64,000 bases of DNA. It comes from Desertimonas sp963733085 (GTDB lineage: Bacteria > Actinomycetota > Acidimicrobiia > Acidimicrobiales > Ilumatobacteraceae). The notes under the pieces are model-generated. The model was not told the origin of the DNA. It saw only the letters and a list, made by a program, of their open reading frames with translations, and ran no database searches. The DNA lies in assembly GCA_963733085.1 (NCBI GenBank), contig CAVTBY010000002.1:186001-250000 (forward strand). Reading direction: 5' to 3'. Positions 46,654-62,908 of the stretch are shown one piece after another. The translations under genes and the position numbers were made by a program. How positions within the stretch are numbered: the first letter of the stretch is position 1; the number at the start of each line of letters is the position of its first letter.

Positions 46654-47687
46654 CCGTGGAAGCATCGAGCGATGTGTCCTCGCCCATGACCACAGCGCCA
46701 CGGCGGGAACAAGCGGCTTGGATCGAGCACCTCGGGGCTCATTGGCGCGCCTGGTTGCCGTACGTGTTGGCGGTGGCGATCTACGGCATCGCCGTGTGGA
46801 TCTCGCCGAGCTACGCCGACATGCGCCAGCTCGGGACGCTGCTGGTGCTGGCAGCGATGCTAGGCATCGTCGCCATCGGCCAGACGCTGGTGATGCTGAT
46901 CGGCGGTATCGACCTGTCGGTCTCCGCCGTGATCACGTTCGTCAACCTGGTCGTCGCGGCCACAGTGGCCGGCAACGACGGGCGGATCTGGTTGGCGGTT
47001 GTCCTCGCGCTGCTGATCGGGCTGGCCGTCGGCCTTGTCAACGGCGTGCTCATCCACGTGCTGCGGCTGCCCGACATCATCATGACGCTGGCCTCGTTCA
47101 CGATCCTCACAGGGGTTGCCCTGTTGTACAGCGGCGGATCACCGAAGGGCTCGGGGAGCCCGCTGCTCGGCAAGGCGGCGAACGGTCGGCTGTGGGACTT
47201 CCTGCCGTACTCGATGATCCTGTGGATCGTCCTCAGTACCGTCGTCATCTTCATCCTGCGGCGAACGGCACCGGGTCGCCGGGTGTACGCCGTGGGACTC
47301 AACCGCACGGCGAGCCGATACGCCGGTGTCCGTGTCGGCTGGACAGTGATCGGGCTGTACGTGGCGTCGGGCCTGTGCGCTGCAGTCGTGGGTGTGCTCA
47401 TCACCGGCTACACGGGATCGAGCTTCTTCGGCAGTGGTGACGAGTATCAACTCGGCTCCGTCGCCGCCGTGGTTGTCGGCGGTACGTCGATCTACGGCGG
47501 ACGCGGTGGCTATGGCGGAACGATCGCCGGTGCACTGATCCTCGTCTTCTCCGAGAGCATCCTGCGCATCATCGACATCGCCGACGCCGGCCGGCGAATC
47601 GCCTACGGCGTGCTGATCCTCCTGCTGCTGATCTCCTACGGCCGAGCTGGCAGCCTGCGCCGGGGCGTCGGCCGCAGCTCCGCCTGA
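46650..47687 (+). CDS. ABC sugar transporter permease 2 (RbsC type)
   Basis: 345 residues, also RbsC-like: AIGQTLVMLIGGIDLSVSAVITFVNLV and VVVGGTSIYGGRGGYGGTIAGALIL. Two different permeases suggest a heterodimeric channel, as in autoinducer-2 or rhamnose importers. It is the last gene of the import operon and ends at a strong hairpin. Confidence 0.92.
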   Translation: MTVEASSDVSSPMTTAPRREQAAWIEHLGAHWRAWLPYVLAVAIYGIAVWISPSYADMRQLGTLLVLAAMLGIVAIGQTLVMLIGGIDLSVSAVITFVNLVVAATVAGNDGRIWLAVVLALLIGLAVGLVNGVLIHVLRLPDIIMTLASFTILTGVALLYSGGSPKGSGSPLLGKAANGRLWDFLPYSMILWIVLSTVVIFILRRTAPGRRVYAVGLNRTASRYAGVRVGWTVIGLYVASGLCAAVVGVLITGYTGSSFFGSGDEYQLGSVAAVVVGGTSIYGGRGGYGGTIAGALILVFSESILRIIDIADAGRRIAYGVLILLLLISYGRAGSLRRGVGRSSA

Positions 47688-47697
47688 CTCCTGGGCG

Positions 47698-47744
47698 TCT
47701 GTGTCAGCGAACACGACCTCGGCGGTCGTGTTCGCTGACACAGA
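47698..47744. terminator. perfect 47-bp palindrome (family A), bidirectional terminator position
   Basis: Two perfect 21-bp arms (TCTGTGTCAGCGAACACGAC plus one base) flank a 5-nt loop. It lies in the 63-bp space between the convergent permease and rplL genes. It is the most symmetrical copy of the 47-bp element seen also in nuoC and behind acs. No T-run is present. Confidence 0.8.
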
Positions 47745-47750
47745 GCTACG

Positions 47751-48134
47751 TCACTTCAGCTCGACGGAGGCTCCGGCCTCTTCGAGCTTGCCCTTGGCCG
47801 CCTCGGCGGCCTCCTTGGCGACCTTCTCGAGGACGGGCTTGGGGGCGCCGTCGACGAGGTCCTTGGCCTCCTTGAGACCCAGGCTGGTCAGCTCGCGCAC
47901 GACCTTGATGACCTGGATCTTCTGGGCGCCGGCGCCGGTTAGGACGACGTCGAACTCGTCCTGTTCCTCGGCGGCGGCAGCGGCCTCACCGCCACCCGCC
48001 GGAGCAGCGGCGGCGACGGCGACAGGAGCGGCGGCGGTGACGCCGAAACGCTCTTCGAAAGCGTCGAGCAGTTCCTTGAGCTCGAGCACGGTGAGTTCGG
48101 AGATCGAATCGAGGATCTCGGTGGTGTTAGCCAT
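47751..48134 (-). CDS. rplL: 50S ribosomal protein L7/L12
   Basis: 127-residue stalk protein that recruits translation GTPases. It has an N-terminal dimer part, an Ala/Gly-rich hinge (APVAVAAAAPAGGGEAA) and the C-terminal domain (KIQVIKVVRELTSLGLKEAKDLVDGAP). It lies 56 bp after rplJ. Orientation is opposite to rplKA and rpoBC, unlike the usual bacterial order. Confidence 0.96.
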   Translation of the reverse strand: MANTTEILDSISELTVLELKELLDAFEERFGVTAAAPVAVAAAAPAGGGEAAAAAEEQDEFDVVLTGAGAQKIQVIKVVRELTSLGLKEAKDLVDGAPKPVLEKVAKEAAEAAKGKLEEAGASVELK

Positions 48135-48190
48135 GGTGGTTCGTTTCCTTGTTGAAGATTGAGAGTGGGTTGAAGTGGTCGGGCGGCGAC

Positions 48191-48733
48191 TCAGGCCGCT
48201 TCTTTGGACTCGATGAGGGCGGACAGGCCGTAGGCGAAGTTGCGGGGCAGTGCCTGCAACAACCCGGCGGTCTTGACCAGCGGCGCCTGCAAGGCGCCGG
48301 CGAAGCGGGCAAGCAGTTCGTCGCGGGACGGCAACTCGGCCAACGCCTTGATGTCGTCGGCGCTGAGCAGGTTGGCGCCGAAGGCGCCGCCCTTGAGCAC
48401 GAGCAACGGGTTCGTTCGCGACGCGCCGTGTAACGCCTTGGCGGCGCCGACGGTGTCGGTGCCGGTGAACGTGATCGACGTCGGTCCGACGAGCAATTCG
48501 TCGAGGACATCGAGGCCGGCCTCGCGAACCGCCAGCTTGGCCAGCGTGTTCTTGTAGACCTTGTGCTCGGCGCCGACGTCACGCAGCGAACCGCGCAGAC
48601 TCGCCAGAGCACCGACGGTCATGCCGCGGTACTCGGAGACGAACACCGCCGGGGCCGCCGAGAGCTTGCCGGCGATCTCGGTGACGATGGCGACCTTGTC
48701 GGGACGGGGATTTGCTGTATCGCTTGTTGTCAT
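48191..48733 (-). CDS. rplJ: 50S ribosomal protein L10
   Basis: 180-residue base of the L7/L12 stalk. Features: VFVSEYRGMTVGALASLRGSLR, HKVYKNTLAKLAV and LPSRDELLARFAGALQAPL. ATG 48733 has AAAGGAGG upstream. About 100 nt of leader on the minus strand contains GAGGTGC and several hairpins and may be the L10 autoregulatory leader, but this was not modelled. Confidence 0.95.
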   Translation of the reverse strand: MTTSDTANPRPDKVAIVTEIAGKLSAAPAVFVSEYRGMTVGALASLRGSLRDVGAEHKVYKNTLAKLAVREAGLDVLDELLVGPTSITFTGTDTVGAAKALHGASRTNPLLVLKGGAFGANLLSADDIKALAELPSRDELLARFAGALQAPLVKTAGLLQALPRNFAYGLSALIESKEAA

Positions 48734-48923
48734 GTGTGCACACCTCCTTTCGCGCACGTCGTGGGCTCTCGCGTTCAGGCGAGGCTCCACGGAAAGCGCG
48801 TGGGGCGTGCACCTCGGCTGGCGGGGATGACCCATTACCCATCACTGGACCAGCGGTCTTCGGCGAGCGACCGGTTGCTTGGGTCTGGGCGGTGCCCAGA
48901 CTGTTGTCGACCCACGATCCTAC

Positions 48924-48973
48924 AACCGATGGGTGTTCTCATGACCGAATCGTCATGAAAACACCCATCGGTC
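48924..48973. repeat. 50-bp palindromic element (family B) upstream of rplJ
   Basis: Same length and arms as the copies at 14879, 30911 and 60154. It lies in the 430-bp gap 48734-49163. The gap also holds the rplJ leader, two TCTCAGG direct repeats (about 49010-49035) and a terminator hairpin, but no gene. Confidence 0.85.
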
Positions 48974-49117
48974 GTCGGCGACGGCGGCGGGCCGGAGATG
49001 AGAAGGTTCTCAGGTTTGGTTCATCTCAGGGCCATCTCGCCAAGGCAGGCTGAGCGCCGAGCAGAAATGCTTCGTGCTCGCGTCGTCAGTTCCCGCCGAC
49101 GAAAACGCGAGCGGGCT

Positions 49118-49147
49118 GTGGTGTCCGGTTCCGCCACCGGACACCAC
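49118..49147 (-). terminator. 12-bp hairpin after the response regulator gene
   Basis: GTGGTGTCCGGT and its exact complement surround a 6-nt loop, 16 bp downstream of the regulator stop on the minus strand. It fits a terminator for the two-component operon, without a clear T-run. Confidence 0.65.
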
Positions 49148-49163
49148 GGCCCCCGCCACCTTC

Positions 49164-49840
49164 TCAGGTGCGCAGCCGGTAGCCCATCCCGCGTACCGTT
49201 TCGATCGTGTCGGCGCCGAGCTTCCGGCGTAGGTACCGGATGTACACCTCGACGACGTTCGAGCCGGGGTCGAAGTGGTACCCCCACACGTGCGACAACA
49301 GTTGCTCTCGCGTGAGCACCTGGCCGGCGTGGCGCAGGAACGTCTCGGCGAGGGCGAACTCACGTGCCGTCAGCTCGATCGAGCGCCGCGGAGCGTCGCC
49401 GTCGTCGATGGACGCTGCGTCGCGATCCGCAGGTCGAGCGTGATCGATCCGGCGCTGAGTACGGAGGGCTCGGACTGCCCGTTGTCGCGGAGGCGGACGC
49501 GAACGCGGGCGAGCAGCTCCTCGAAGCGGAACGGCTTGGTCATGTAGTCGTCGGCGCCGTTCTCGAGCCCGGCGACGGTGTCCTCGACGCCGTCGCGGGC
49601 CGAGAGGATGATCACCGGCAGCATGTCGCCGCGGCTGCGTATCGACCGCAGCACCGCTTGCCCGTCGAGGCCACGCAGCCCGAGATCGAGGATGACGAGG
49701 TCGAACATCCCGTCCCGCGCCATCGCCAGCGCCTCCGTGCCGCTGGACACGGCCATCGTCGTGTAGCCGCTGGCCTGCAGGCCCTTCTCGAGGAAGGCGA
49801 CGATCCGCTCCTCGTCCTCGGCGATGAGGATCCTGGTCAT
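49164..49840 (-). CDS. OmpR-family response regulator; frameshifted
   Basis: Receiver domain from ATG 49840: ILIAEDEERIV (acidic pair), LVILDLGLRGLDG (phospho-aspartate), VIILSARD and YMTKPFRFEELLAR (lysine). The DNA-binding winged helix follows in another frame: IELTAREFALAETFLRHAGQVLTREQLLSHVWG and VEVYIRYLRRKLG, ending with GYRLRT. The frame breaks near 49405-49420 in the linker. The start overlaps the kinase stop (ATGA). Confidence 0.85.
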
Positions 49841-51386
49841 GTCGGGACCTCGTCGTTCGGCGGTTCGAGCGGAAGGCGGATCGTGAACGTCGCCCCGCAC
49901 CCCGGGGTCGGCGTGTGTTCGGCCGTTCCACCATGGGCGGTGGCGATCGCGTCGACGATCGCCAAGCCGAGGCCGACGCCGTCGTGGTGATTCACCGCGT
50001 AACCGTTGCCCCCGCGGGCGTAGCGGCCGAACAGGCCGGCCACCACCTCCGGGTCGACCCCGGTACCACGATCGCGAACCCACAGGCGGACCCACCCCGG
50101 CGAGTCGACTGCCACACCGACGCCGATCTCGTCGCCGTCGGCGGTGTGCTGGGCGGCGTTGAGGGCGAGGTTGAGCATCGCCTGGAGTCAGCCGGTCGGC
50201 GTCGGCGACTCCGGCGAGGACGCCCGGTCGCGGCGCGTCGAGCGTCCACCGTCGAGGCGCCAGCGCCGTGAGCCTGGCCAGGATGTCGGCGGCGAGGTCG
50301 CCGTAGTCGACCGGTTGGAGACGAAGGAAGTGGGGCTGTTCGGCCTTGGCGAGAACCAACAGGTCGCTGACGGCGCGGCCCATGCGGTCGAGCTCGTCGA
50401 TCACGATCGCCACGGCAGCGTCCCGCTCGGCGGGGTCGTCGCCGAGCACTTCGAGATGACCGCGGGCGATCGTGATGGGTGTTCGAAGGTCGTGGGCGAC
50501 GTCGTCGAGGAACTGACGCTGGGCGCGGGCGCCGCTGTCGAGGCGGTCGACCATCTCGTTGAACGTGCGGCCGAGCTCGGCGAGCTCGCTGTGGCCGTTG
50601 ACCGGGATGCGCGCCGACAGATCGGAGTGGGTGATCGCCCGCGCGGTGCGGGTGAGCTGGCGCACCGGAGCGACGACACGACCGGCGAGCCACCAGGCAA
50701 GCAGCGGTCGTGACGGCCAGCACGGCGAACCCGGCGAGGGCGAGCAGTCCGATCAGCTCGTCGAGGTCGTCGAGCTGGTTGTCGAGGAAGTGGGCGACGA
50801 CGAACACGCCGAGCAGCTCGGCAGCCCCGTCGTCATCGCCGGAGCCGTCGGCGACGGCGAGCGAGTCGCCATCGCCGCTCTCCGGTGCCGAGCACGGGGA
50901 CCGCCAGCGAGATGATGTCCCCGGCGGACGTCTCGAAGCTGCGCATCGACGGGTCCGTCGACGCCGTCCACGCCTCGAGCGAGGGCCTGATCTTCGATCA
51001 GTTGGGCAGGTGCACCGAAGCTGCGACGGATCCCCGCACCGGGCTGACCGACCGTCGAGAGGGATCGTGTAGAACGCCTGGTCGTCGCCGGCGTCGTGGG
51101 TCTGCAAGAACTCGTCGAACAGGGCGGCGACGTCACGCCCGTACGGCTCACCAGAGTCGCGTCGGCCGAGTTCGGAGATCCGGTGCAGCTCCGCTGCTTG
51201 GTAGGCGAGGTCGAGCTCGGCATCGCGTCGGATGCGAGCGGACTGCACCTCGCGGACGACGACGATCGAGACGGTGAGGGCGGTCGCCAGCAGGAGAAAG
51301 ATGGCGACGACAACGCGGACACGGATGCTCGATGCGGCCGTGTGAATCGTGCGCCGCCACGAACGCGCGCTGGCGGCTTGTTGCTC
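49837..51386 (-). CDS. sensor histidine kinase; several frameshifts
   Basis: Pieces in order: a first membrane helix (RVRVVVAIFLLLATALTVSIVVV), an extracytoplasmic sensor part, a second helix (LIGLLALAGFAVLAVTTAACLVA), HAMP-like TRTARAITHSDLSARIPV, the phospho-histidine box FLDDVAHDLRTPITIARGHLEVL, an N-box NLALNAAQHTADGDEIGV and G-boxes DRGTGVDP and GVGLGLAIVDAIATAHGG. Frame breaks lie near 51060, 50900, 50700 and 50190. No clear start codon is visible; the frame is open to the end of the upstream gene, so the 5' limit is approximate. Confidence 0.75.
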
Positions 51387-52035
51387 AGTCGTCGCCGGCC
51401 CGGCGCCGGTTGTCCCGATCGTCGCGTTCTCGGTCGCGTTGGTTCCGGTCGTTGTCCCGGTCGTTGCGGTTGTTCCGGTCGCCGTCGCGGTCGTCCCGGT
51501 CGTCGTCTTCGTCATCGCCGCCGTTGTCTTCGTCCTCGCCGTCGTCCTCGTCCTCATCGTCGTCGTCCTCGTCGAGGTCGGGACGCGGCAGCGGAACGGT
51601 TACGGGAGGTGCCTCCGCCGGGAGTGGGACCGCAACAGAGGCTACCGCCGGTGACGGCGTGATCACTGAGCTTGTCGCCGGTGGCGGCGTCGTGGCGGGG
51701 ACCGGCGCGGCGGTGGGTGCCGGTGCGGTCGGAGGGGCGGGAGGCGGTGGCGGCGGCGCTGTCGTCGCCGGCAAGGTCGACGTGGTGGTGGTGGTGGTCG
51801 TCGTCGCCGGCAGGGTCGTTGTCGTCGTGGTGGTAGCAGGTTGGGTCGTCGCCGCCACGGCGGGCAGCTGCACGGGCTCGATCGGCGATGGGGCGGCCGG
51901 CACCGTGGCCACGAGGGCGCGGCCGAACAGGGCAGCGGCGGAGATCGCCAGCACCGAGGCGATCACGAGGAGGGCCGGGTTGCGGCGCACGGCCAGGCAG
52001 TATGGCGAGGGCGGTGGGCAAATCGGTGAAGGCAA
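51385..52035 (-). CDS. membrane-anchored Thr/Pro- and Arg/Asp-rich protein of unknown function
   Basis: 216 residues from TTG 52035, or about 201 from GTG 51990. One N-terminal helix (NPALLVIASVLAISAAALFGRALV) is followed by a Thr/Pro-rich linker with runs of TTTTTT and PPPPPP, then an acidic block (DEDDDDEDEDDGEDED), and a C-terminal charged repeat alternating D/R/N (DRDDRDGDRNNRNDRDNDRN). It looks like a surface-exposed extended protein. It is the first gene of the sensor-kinase operon. No family is recognised; low complexity makes similarity unreliable. Confidence 0.6.
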   Translation of the reverse strand: MPSPICPPPSPYCLAVRRNPALLVIASVLAISAAALFGRALVATVPAAPSPIEPVQLPAVAATTQPATTTTTTTLPATTTTTTTTSTLPATTAPPPPPPAPPTAPAPTAAPVPATTPPPATSSVITPSPAVASVAVPLPAEAPPVTVPLPRPDLDEDDDDEDEDDGEDEDNGGDDEDDDRDDRDGDRNNRNDRDNDRNQRDRERDDRDNRRRAGDD

Positions 52036-52037
52036 CG

Positions 52038-52051
52038 TGAGAGTTCTCTCA
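52038..52051. promoter_or_regulatory. 14-bp palindrome just upstream of the two-component operon
   Basis: TGAGAG-TT-CTCTCA lies directly before the TTG start at 52035. Similar CTCA-containing repeats occur behind the operon near 49010-49035. It may be an autoregulatory site for the response regulator. Confidence 0.35.
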
Positions 52052-52368
52052 TCGCGGGCCGCCGCAAGCGAGCGCGAGCGAGGGAGCGGCCATCCGGCTC
52101 TCCTTCGGCTTCCGGGGGGTGCACCCGTCGCGCAAGTCGAGCGCGTTGGCTCTGGAAGCAGGCGGTCTGTGGCCTTGGCGTCGCGATCGAGCCGAACCTC
52201 GGAGCCGAAGAGTCGGAAAACGACGGTTCACCTCCGCAGAACCGGGCGATGCGGTCGGCCACACCAACGACGGCCAGCTCAGCCGCCTTCCAGGGCCTGC
52301 CGACGTGTCGCAGCACCCGATCGAGCGTTAATCGTGGCCGGGGAACGCAAGGGAGCGGCAATGACGTC

Positions 52369-52397
52369 TTGACAGCCTTGCTGGGTTTCTTTACCCT
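52369..52397 (+). promoter_or_regulatory. sigma-A-like promoter for rpoBC
   Basis: TTGACA (52369-52374), a 17-bp spacer and TACCCT (52392-52397) match the actinobacterial housekeeping consensus well. Transcription would start near 52404, giving a 180-nt leader before rpoB. The rest of the 548-bp gap 52036-52583 shows no convincing gene, only an inverted fragment of repeat C at 52333-52350. Confidence 0.65.
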
Positions 52398-52583
52398 CTG
52401 CTCAATTGACGTCCCTGCCCGGGCGTGCCAGTCCGGCCGCGGGTTGATGTCGTGTGCACCGGGCCGCTAGGATCGTCTGTTGCCGTGCGTCGCGCTTACC
52501 CCTCCTCAGCCGGAGTCCCTGGTTGTGCGCGCCCACGGCCGTGCCCACCCGACACCCGTGATCCTCAGATAGGGGAGTGATTC

Positions 52584-56191
<3,608 letters not shown>

Positions 56192-56242
56192 TCACGACAA
56201 CGACCCGAGAACTCACGACATACCGCGAAGCGAGAACACCAA

Positions 56243-60136
<3,894 letters not shown>

Positions 60137-60153
60137 CACCCCACCCCACCCGC

Positions 60154-60203
60154 AACCGATGGGTGTTTTCATGACGGAACGGTCATGAGAACACCCATCG
60201 GTC
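60154..60203. terminator. 50-bp palindromic element (family B) after rpoC
   Basis: Arms AACCGATGGGTG and CACCCATCGGTC with a central ATGAC/GTCAT pair, as in the other three copies. Its position right behind rpoC fits a transcription end for the rpoBC operon. No T-run is present, so action as an intrinsic terminator is uncertain. Confidence 0.7.
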
Positions 60204-60277
60204 AGTTTTCGGGCGGGGTGTCGAACGGGGTGGGTCGCGTTCGTAGTAGGTGTGAAGGCAACTGAAAGGATCAACCA

Positions 60278-60634
60278 ATGACGCACTACCTGCTGTCCGT
60301 GCACTCGTCCGAAAGCGACTACCAGACACCCCCCGAAGACATGGCGCAGGCCTACGCCGACGTCGACCGCTTCAACAAAGAAGTCCAGTCGAGCGGGGCC
60401 TGGGTGTATGCCGGCGGGCTGCACGCCCCGTCGACGGCGACTGTCGTCGACTCCACGAAGGGCGGCGACCCCACGGTGACCGACGGGCCCTACGCCGAGA
60501 CCAAGGAACACCTCGGCGGATTCTGGGTCATCGAGGCCGCCGACCTCGACGCCGCCCTTGACTGGGCGAAGAAGGCGTCGACTGCGTGTGGTGCGCCTGT
60601 CGAGGTTCGCCCGTTCCAGGACGATGCCGGCTGA
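60278..60634 (+). CDS. YCII/DGPF-domain protein
   Basis: 118 residues with the name-giving motif TDGPYAETKEHLGGFWVIEA. The family has a small alpha-beta fold and unknown activity. In actinobacteria it is habitually encoded beside ECF42 sigma factors, as here, where the sigma gene overlaps its end by 11 bp. The protein may take the place of an anti-sigma factor or be the regulated function. Confidence 0.88.
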   Translation: MTHYLLSVHSSESDYQTPPEDMAQAYADVDRFNKEVQSSGAWVYAGGLHAPSTATVVDSTKGGDPTVTDGPYAETKEHLGGFWVIEAADLDAALDWAKKASTACGAPVEVRPFQDDAG

Positions 60635-61865
60635 CACTGCGACCGCTGACATCGCGTGCACGTTCCGCGAGGAGTCCGGCCGCGCCGTTGCCACCCTGAT
60701 CCGCACCTTCGGCGACATCGACGTCGCCGAGGATGCGGTTCAGGAGGCCTTCGTCATCGCCATGGCGAAGTGGCCGGAGACCGGCTGGCCACCCAATCCA
60801 GGCGCCTGGATCGTCACGACCGCGCGCAACCGGGCGATCGACCGGCTGCGCCGCGAATCGACACGTCATGACCGACACATCCAGGCGACCGCCCTCCGTC
60901 CCCCCGACGACCCGCCACCCGAGGTGGGTCCCGTGAAGGACGACCGCCTGCGTCTGATCTTCACGTGCTGCCACCCTGCCCTCGCGGCCAACGCCCAGAT
61001 CGCCCTCACGTTGCGCCTCCTCGGCGGGCTACAGACCGGCGAGATCGCCAGAGCGTTCCTCGTACCCGAGCCGACGATGGCGCAGCGCCTCGTCCGGGCC
61101 AAGAGGAAGATCAGCGCCGCCAAGATCCCCTACCGCGTACCCGAGGACGCCGAGCTCCCGGACCGCCTCGGCGCGGTTCTCGCGGTCGTCTACCTGGTCT
61201 TCAATGAGGGCTACGCGGCGACGAGCGGTGACACCCTCGTCCGCGCCGACCTCAGTGCCGAGGCGATCCGCCTCGCCCGCCTGCTCGTCGAGCTGATGCC
61301 CGATGAGGGCGAGGCGCTGGGACTGCTTGCCCTGCTCCTGCTCAGCGAGTCACGGCGAGCAGCTCGCGTCGCTCCCGATGGATCGCTGGTGCTGCTGCCC
61401 GACCAGGACCGCAGTCTGTGGGACGGCAACCTCGTCGCCGAGGGACAAGACCTCGTGCGCGCCTGCCTGCGGCGCAACACACCCGGCCCGTACCAGATCC
61501 AGGCGGCGATCAACGCGGTGCACAGCGACGCACCGACGGCGGCGGACACCGACTGGCGACAGGTCCTCGCTCTCTACGACCAGCTCCTCGCCATCGCGCC
61601 GTCGCCGATCGTCGCCCTCAACCGCGCCGTCGCCGTCGCCGAGGTCGAGGGGCCCGGCGCCGGCCTTGCCGCCGTCGACACCCTGGTGGACGCGCTCGAC
61701 CGCTACCACCACTTCCACGCCACCCGCGCCGACTTGCTGCGCCGGCTCGATCGCCATTTCGAGGCCGCCGATGCCTACGCCACCGCAATCGGCCTGGCCA
61801 CGAACGTCGCCGAACGCCGCTTTCTGGAGGCGCGGCGGGCCATGATGGTGGCCGACGGCACGTGA
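60624..61865 (+). CDS. ECF sigma factor, ECF42-like, with large C-terminal domain
   Basis: 413 residues. Sigma region 2 (FGDIDVAEDAVQEAFVIAMAKWP, NRAIDRLRRES) and region 4 (LTLRLLGGLQTGEIARAFLVPEPTMAQRLVRAKRKI) occupy the first 190 residues. The remainder is a helical, TPR-like domain (YLVFNEGYAA, GPYQIQAAINAVHSDAP, PSPIVALNRAVAVAEVEGPGAGL) needed for activity in this group. No anti-sigma gene is nearby, as is typical. ATG 60624 lies inside the DGPF gene. Confidence 0.92.
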   Translation: MPADTATADIACTFREESGRAVATLIRTFGDIDVAEDAVQEAFVIAMAKWPETGWPPNPGAWIVTTARNRAIDRLRRESTRHDRHIQATALRPPDDPPPEVGPVKDDRLRLIFTCCHPALAANAQIALTLRLLGGLQTGEIARAFLVPEPTMAQRLVRAKRKISAAKIPYRVPEDAELPDRLGAVLAVVYLVFNEGYAATSGDTLVRADLSAEAIRLARLLVELMPDEGEALGLLALLLLSESRRAARVAPDGSLVLLPDQDRSLWDGNLVAEGQDLVRACLRRNTPGPYQIQAAINAVHSDAPTAADTDWRQVLALYDQLLAIAPSPIVALNRAVAVAEVEGPGAGLAAVDTLVDALDRYHHFHATRADLLRRLDRHFEAADAYATAIGLATNVAERRFLEARRAMMVADGT

Positions 61866-61877
61866 GCAAGGAGCAAC

Positions 61878-62849
61878 GTGGCGCACACGCGGGTCTATTT
61901 CAAAGGTGAGTTGGAGGCCGAGAGCTTCCCGGTCGCCGACGTCTCCGACCACATCGCCCGCGACGGCACCCTTGTGTGGGTTGACCTGTGCAACCCGACG
62001 CCCGAGCAGATGGCCGAGCTTGCCGATGAGTTCGGCCTGCACGAGCTCGCCGTCGAGGACGCCCTCGGCCGTCATCAGCGCCCGAAGATCGACCATTACG
62101 CCGGGCACCTGTTCCTCGCCTGCCACAGCGCCCGCCTGAACCTCGATGAGGGCACGCTCGAGACGACGGAGATTGACGCGTTCATCAGCGAACGCTGGCT
62201 GATCACCGTCCGCAAGGACGACGGCTTCGACATCGACGAGGTCACACGCCGGTGGGACCGCTCGGCACAACTCGTGTCTCACGGCGTCAGCTTCCTCGTC
62301 TACGGCCTGCTCGACGTGGTCGTCGACGGCTACTTCGAGACCGTCAACGTGTTCGACAACTACTACGACGCGGTCAGCGAGGGGCTGTTCAACGAGCGCC
62401 CGATGGAGCTGCGCGATCAGCGCCACTGGTTCCAGATGCGCCAAGCGCTGATCAAGTTCCACCGCCTCGCCGTGCCGATGCGTGAGGCCGTGAGCGGGCT
62501 GATGCGACGCGAGCACGCGTTCATCGGTGCCGAGGTCTACCCGTATTTCCAGGACGTCTACGACCACGTCATTCGTGTCAGCGAGTCGACCGACGCCCTG
62601 CGCGACCTGATCTCCACGCTCGTCGAGACGAACCTCAGCGTGCGCGAGTACCGCACCAACACGATCATGAAGAAGGTGACGAGCTGGGCGGCGATCATCG
62701 CCGTGCCGACGCTGATCACCGGCTGGTACGGCATGAACGTGCCCTACCCCGGCTCCGGCGAGTCCTGGGGCGTGATCGTTGCCGCCGCCGTCATGTTGAC
62801 GGTGTCAAGCCTGCTCTACCTCATGTTCCGTCGCAAGAACTGGCTGTAG
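61878..62849 (+). CDS. corA: CorA-type magnesium/divalent metal transporter
   Basis: 323 residues from GTG 61878. A cytoplasmic domain with long helices is followed by two C-terminal membrane helices. The channel signature is YGMNVP between them, and the tail is basic (RRKNWL). CorA channels carry Mg2+, Co2+ or Ni2+ into the cell. It starts 12 bp after the sigma gene and may be co-transcribed. Confidence 0.93.
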   Translation: MAHTRVYFKGELEAESFPVADVSDHIARDGTLVWVDLCNPTPEQMAELADEFGLHELAVEDALGRHQRPKIDHYAGHLFLACHSARLNLDEGTLETTEIDAFISERWLITVRKDDGFDIDEVTRRWDRSAQLVSHGVSFLVYGLLDVVVDGYFETVNVFDNYYDAVSEGLFNERPMELRDQRHWFQMRQALIKFHRLAVPMREAVSGLMRREHAFIGAEVYPYFQDVYDHVIRVSESTDALRDLISTLVETNLSVREYRTNTIMKKVTSWAAIIAVPTLITGWYGMNVPYPGSGESWGVIVAAAVMLTVSSLLYLMFRRKNWL

Positions 62850-62861
62850 CGACCGTGCGAT

Positions 62862-62894
62862 GAGCGATGACGGGCCATACGGCTGTCATCGCTC
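62862..62894. terminator. 10-bp hairpin between convergent corA and protease genes
   Basis: GAGCGATGAC and its complement GTCATCGCTC surround a 13-nt loop. It fills most of the 59-bp space between two genes that face each other, and a short TCTTCG follows on the plus strand. Confidence 0.65.
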
Positions 62895-62908
62895 TTCGCG
62901 TTGGCGGG

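Noticed and set aside
49010..49035. TCTCAGG direct repeats as an MprA-type regulator box
   Set aside because: Only two short copies downstream of the operon; too weak to call as a site, though mentioned under the two-component finding.
51332..52372. 346-residue plus-strand frame across the Arg/Asp-rich gene
   Set aside because: It is a Ser/Arg-rich mirror of the minus-strand low-complexity gene, with no recognisable domain.
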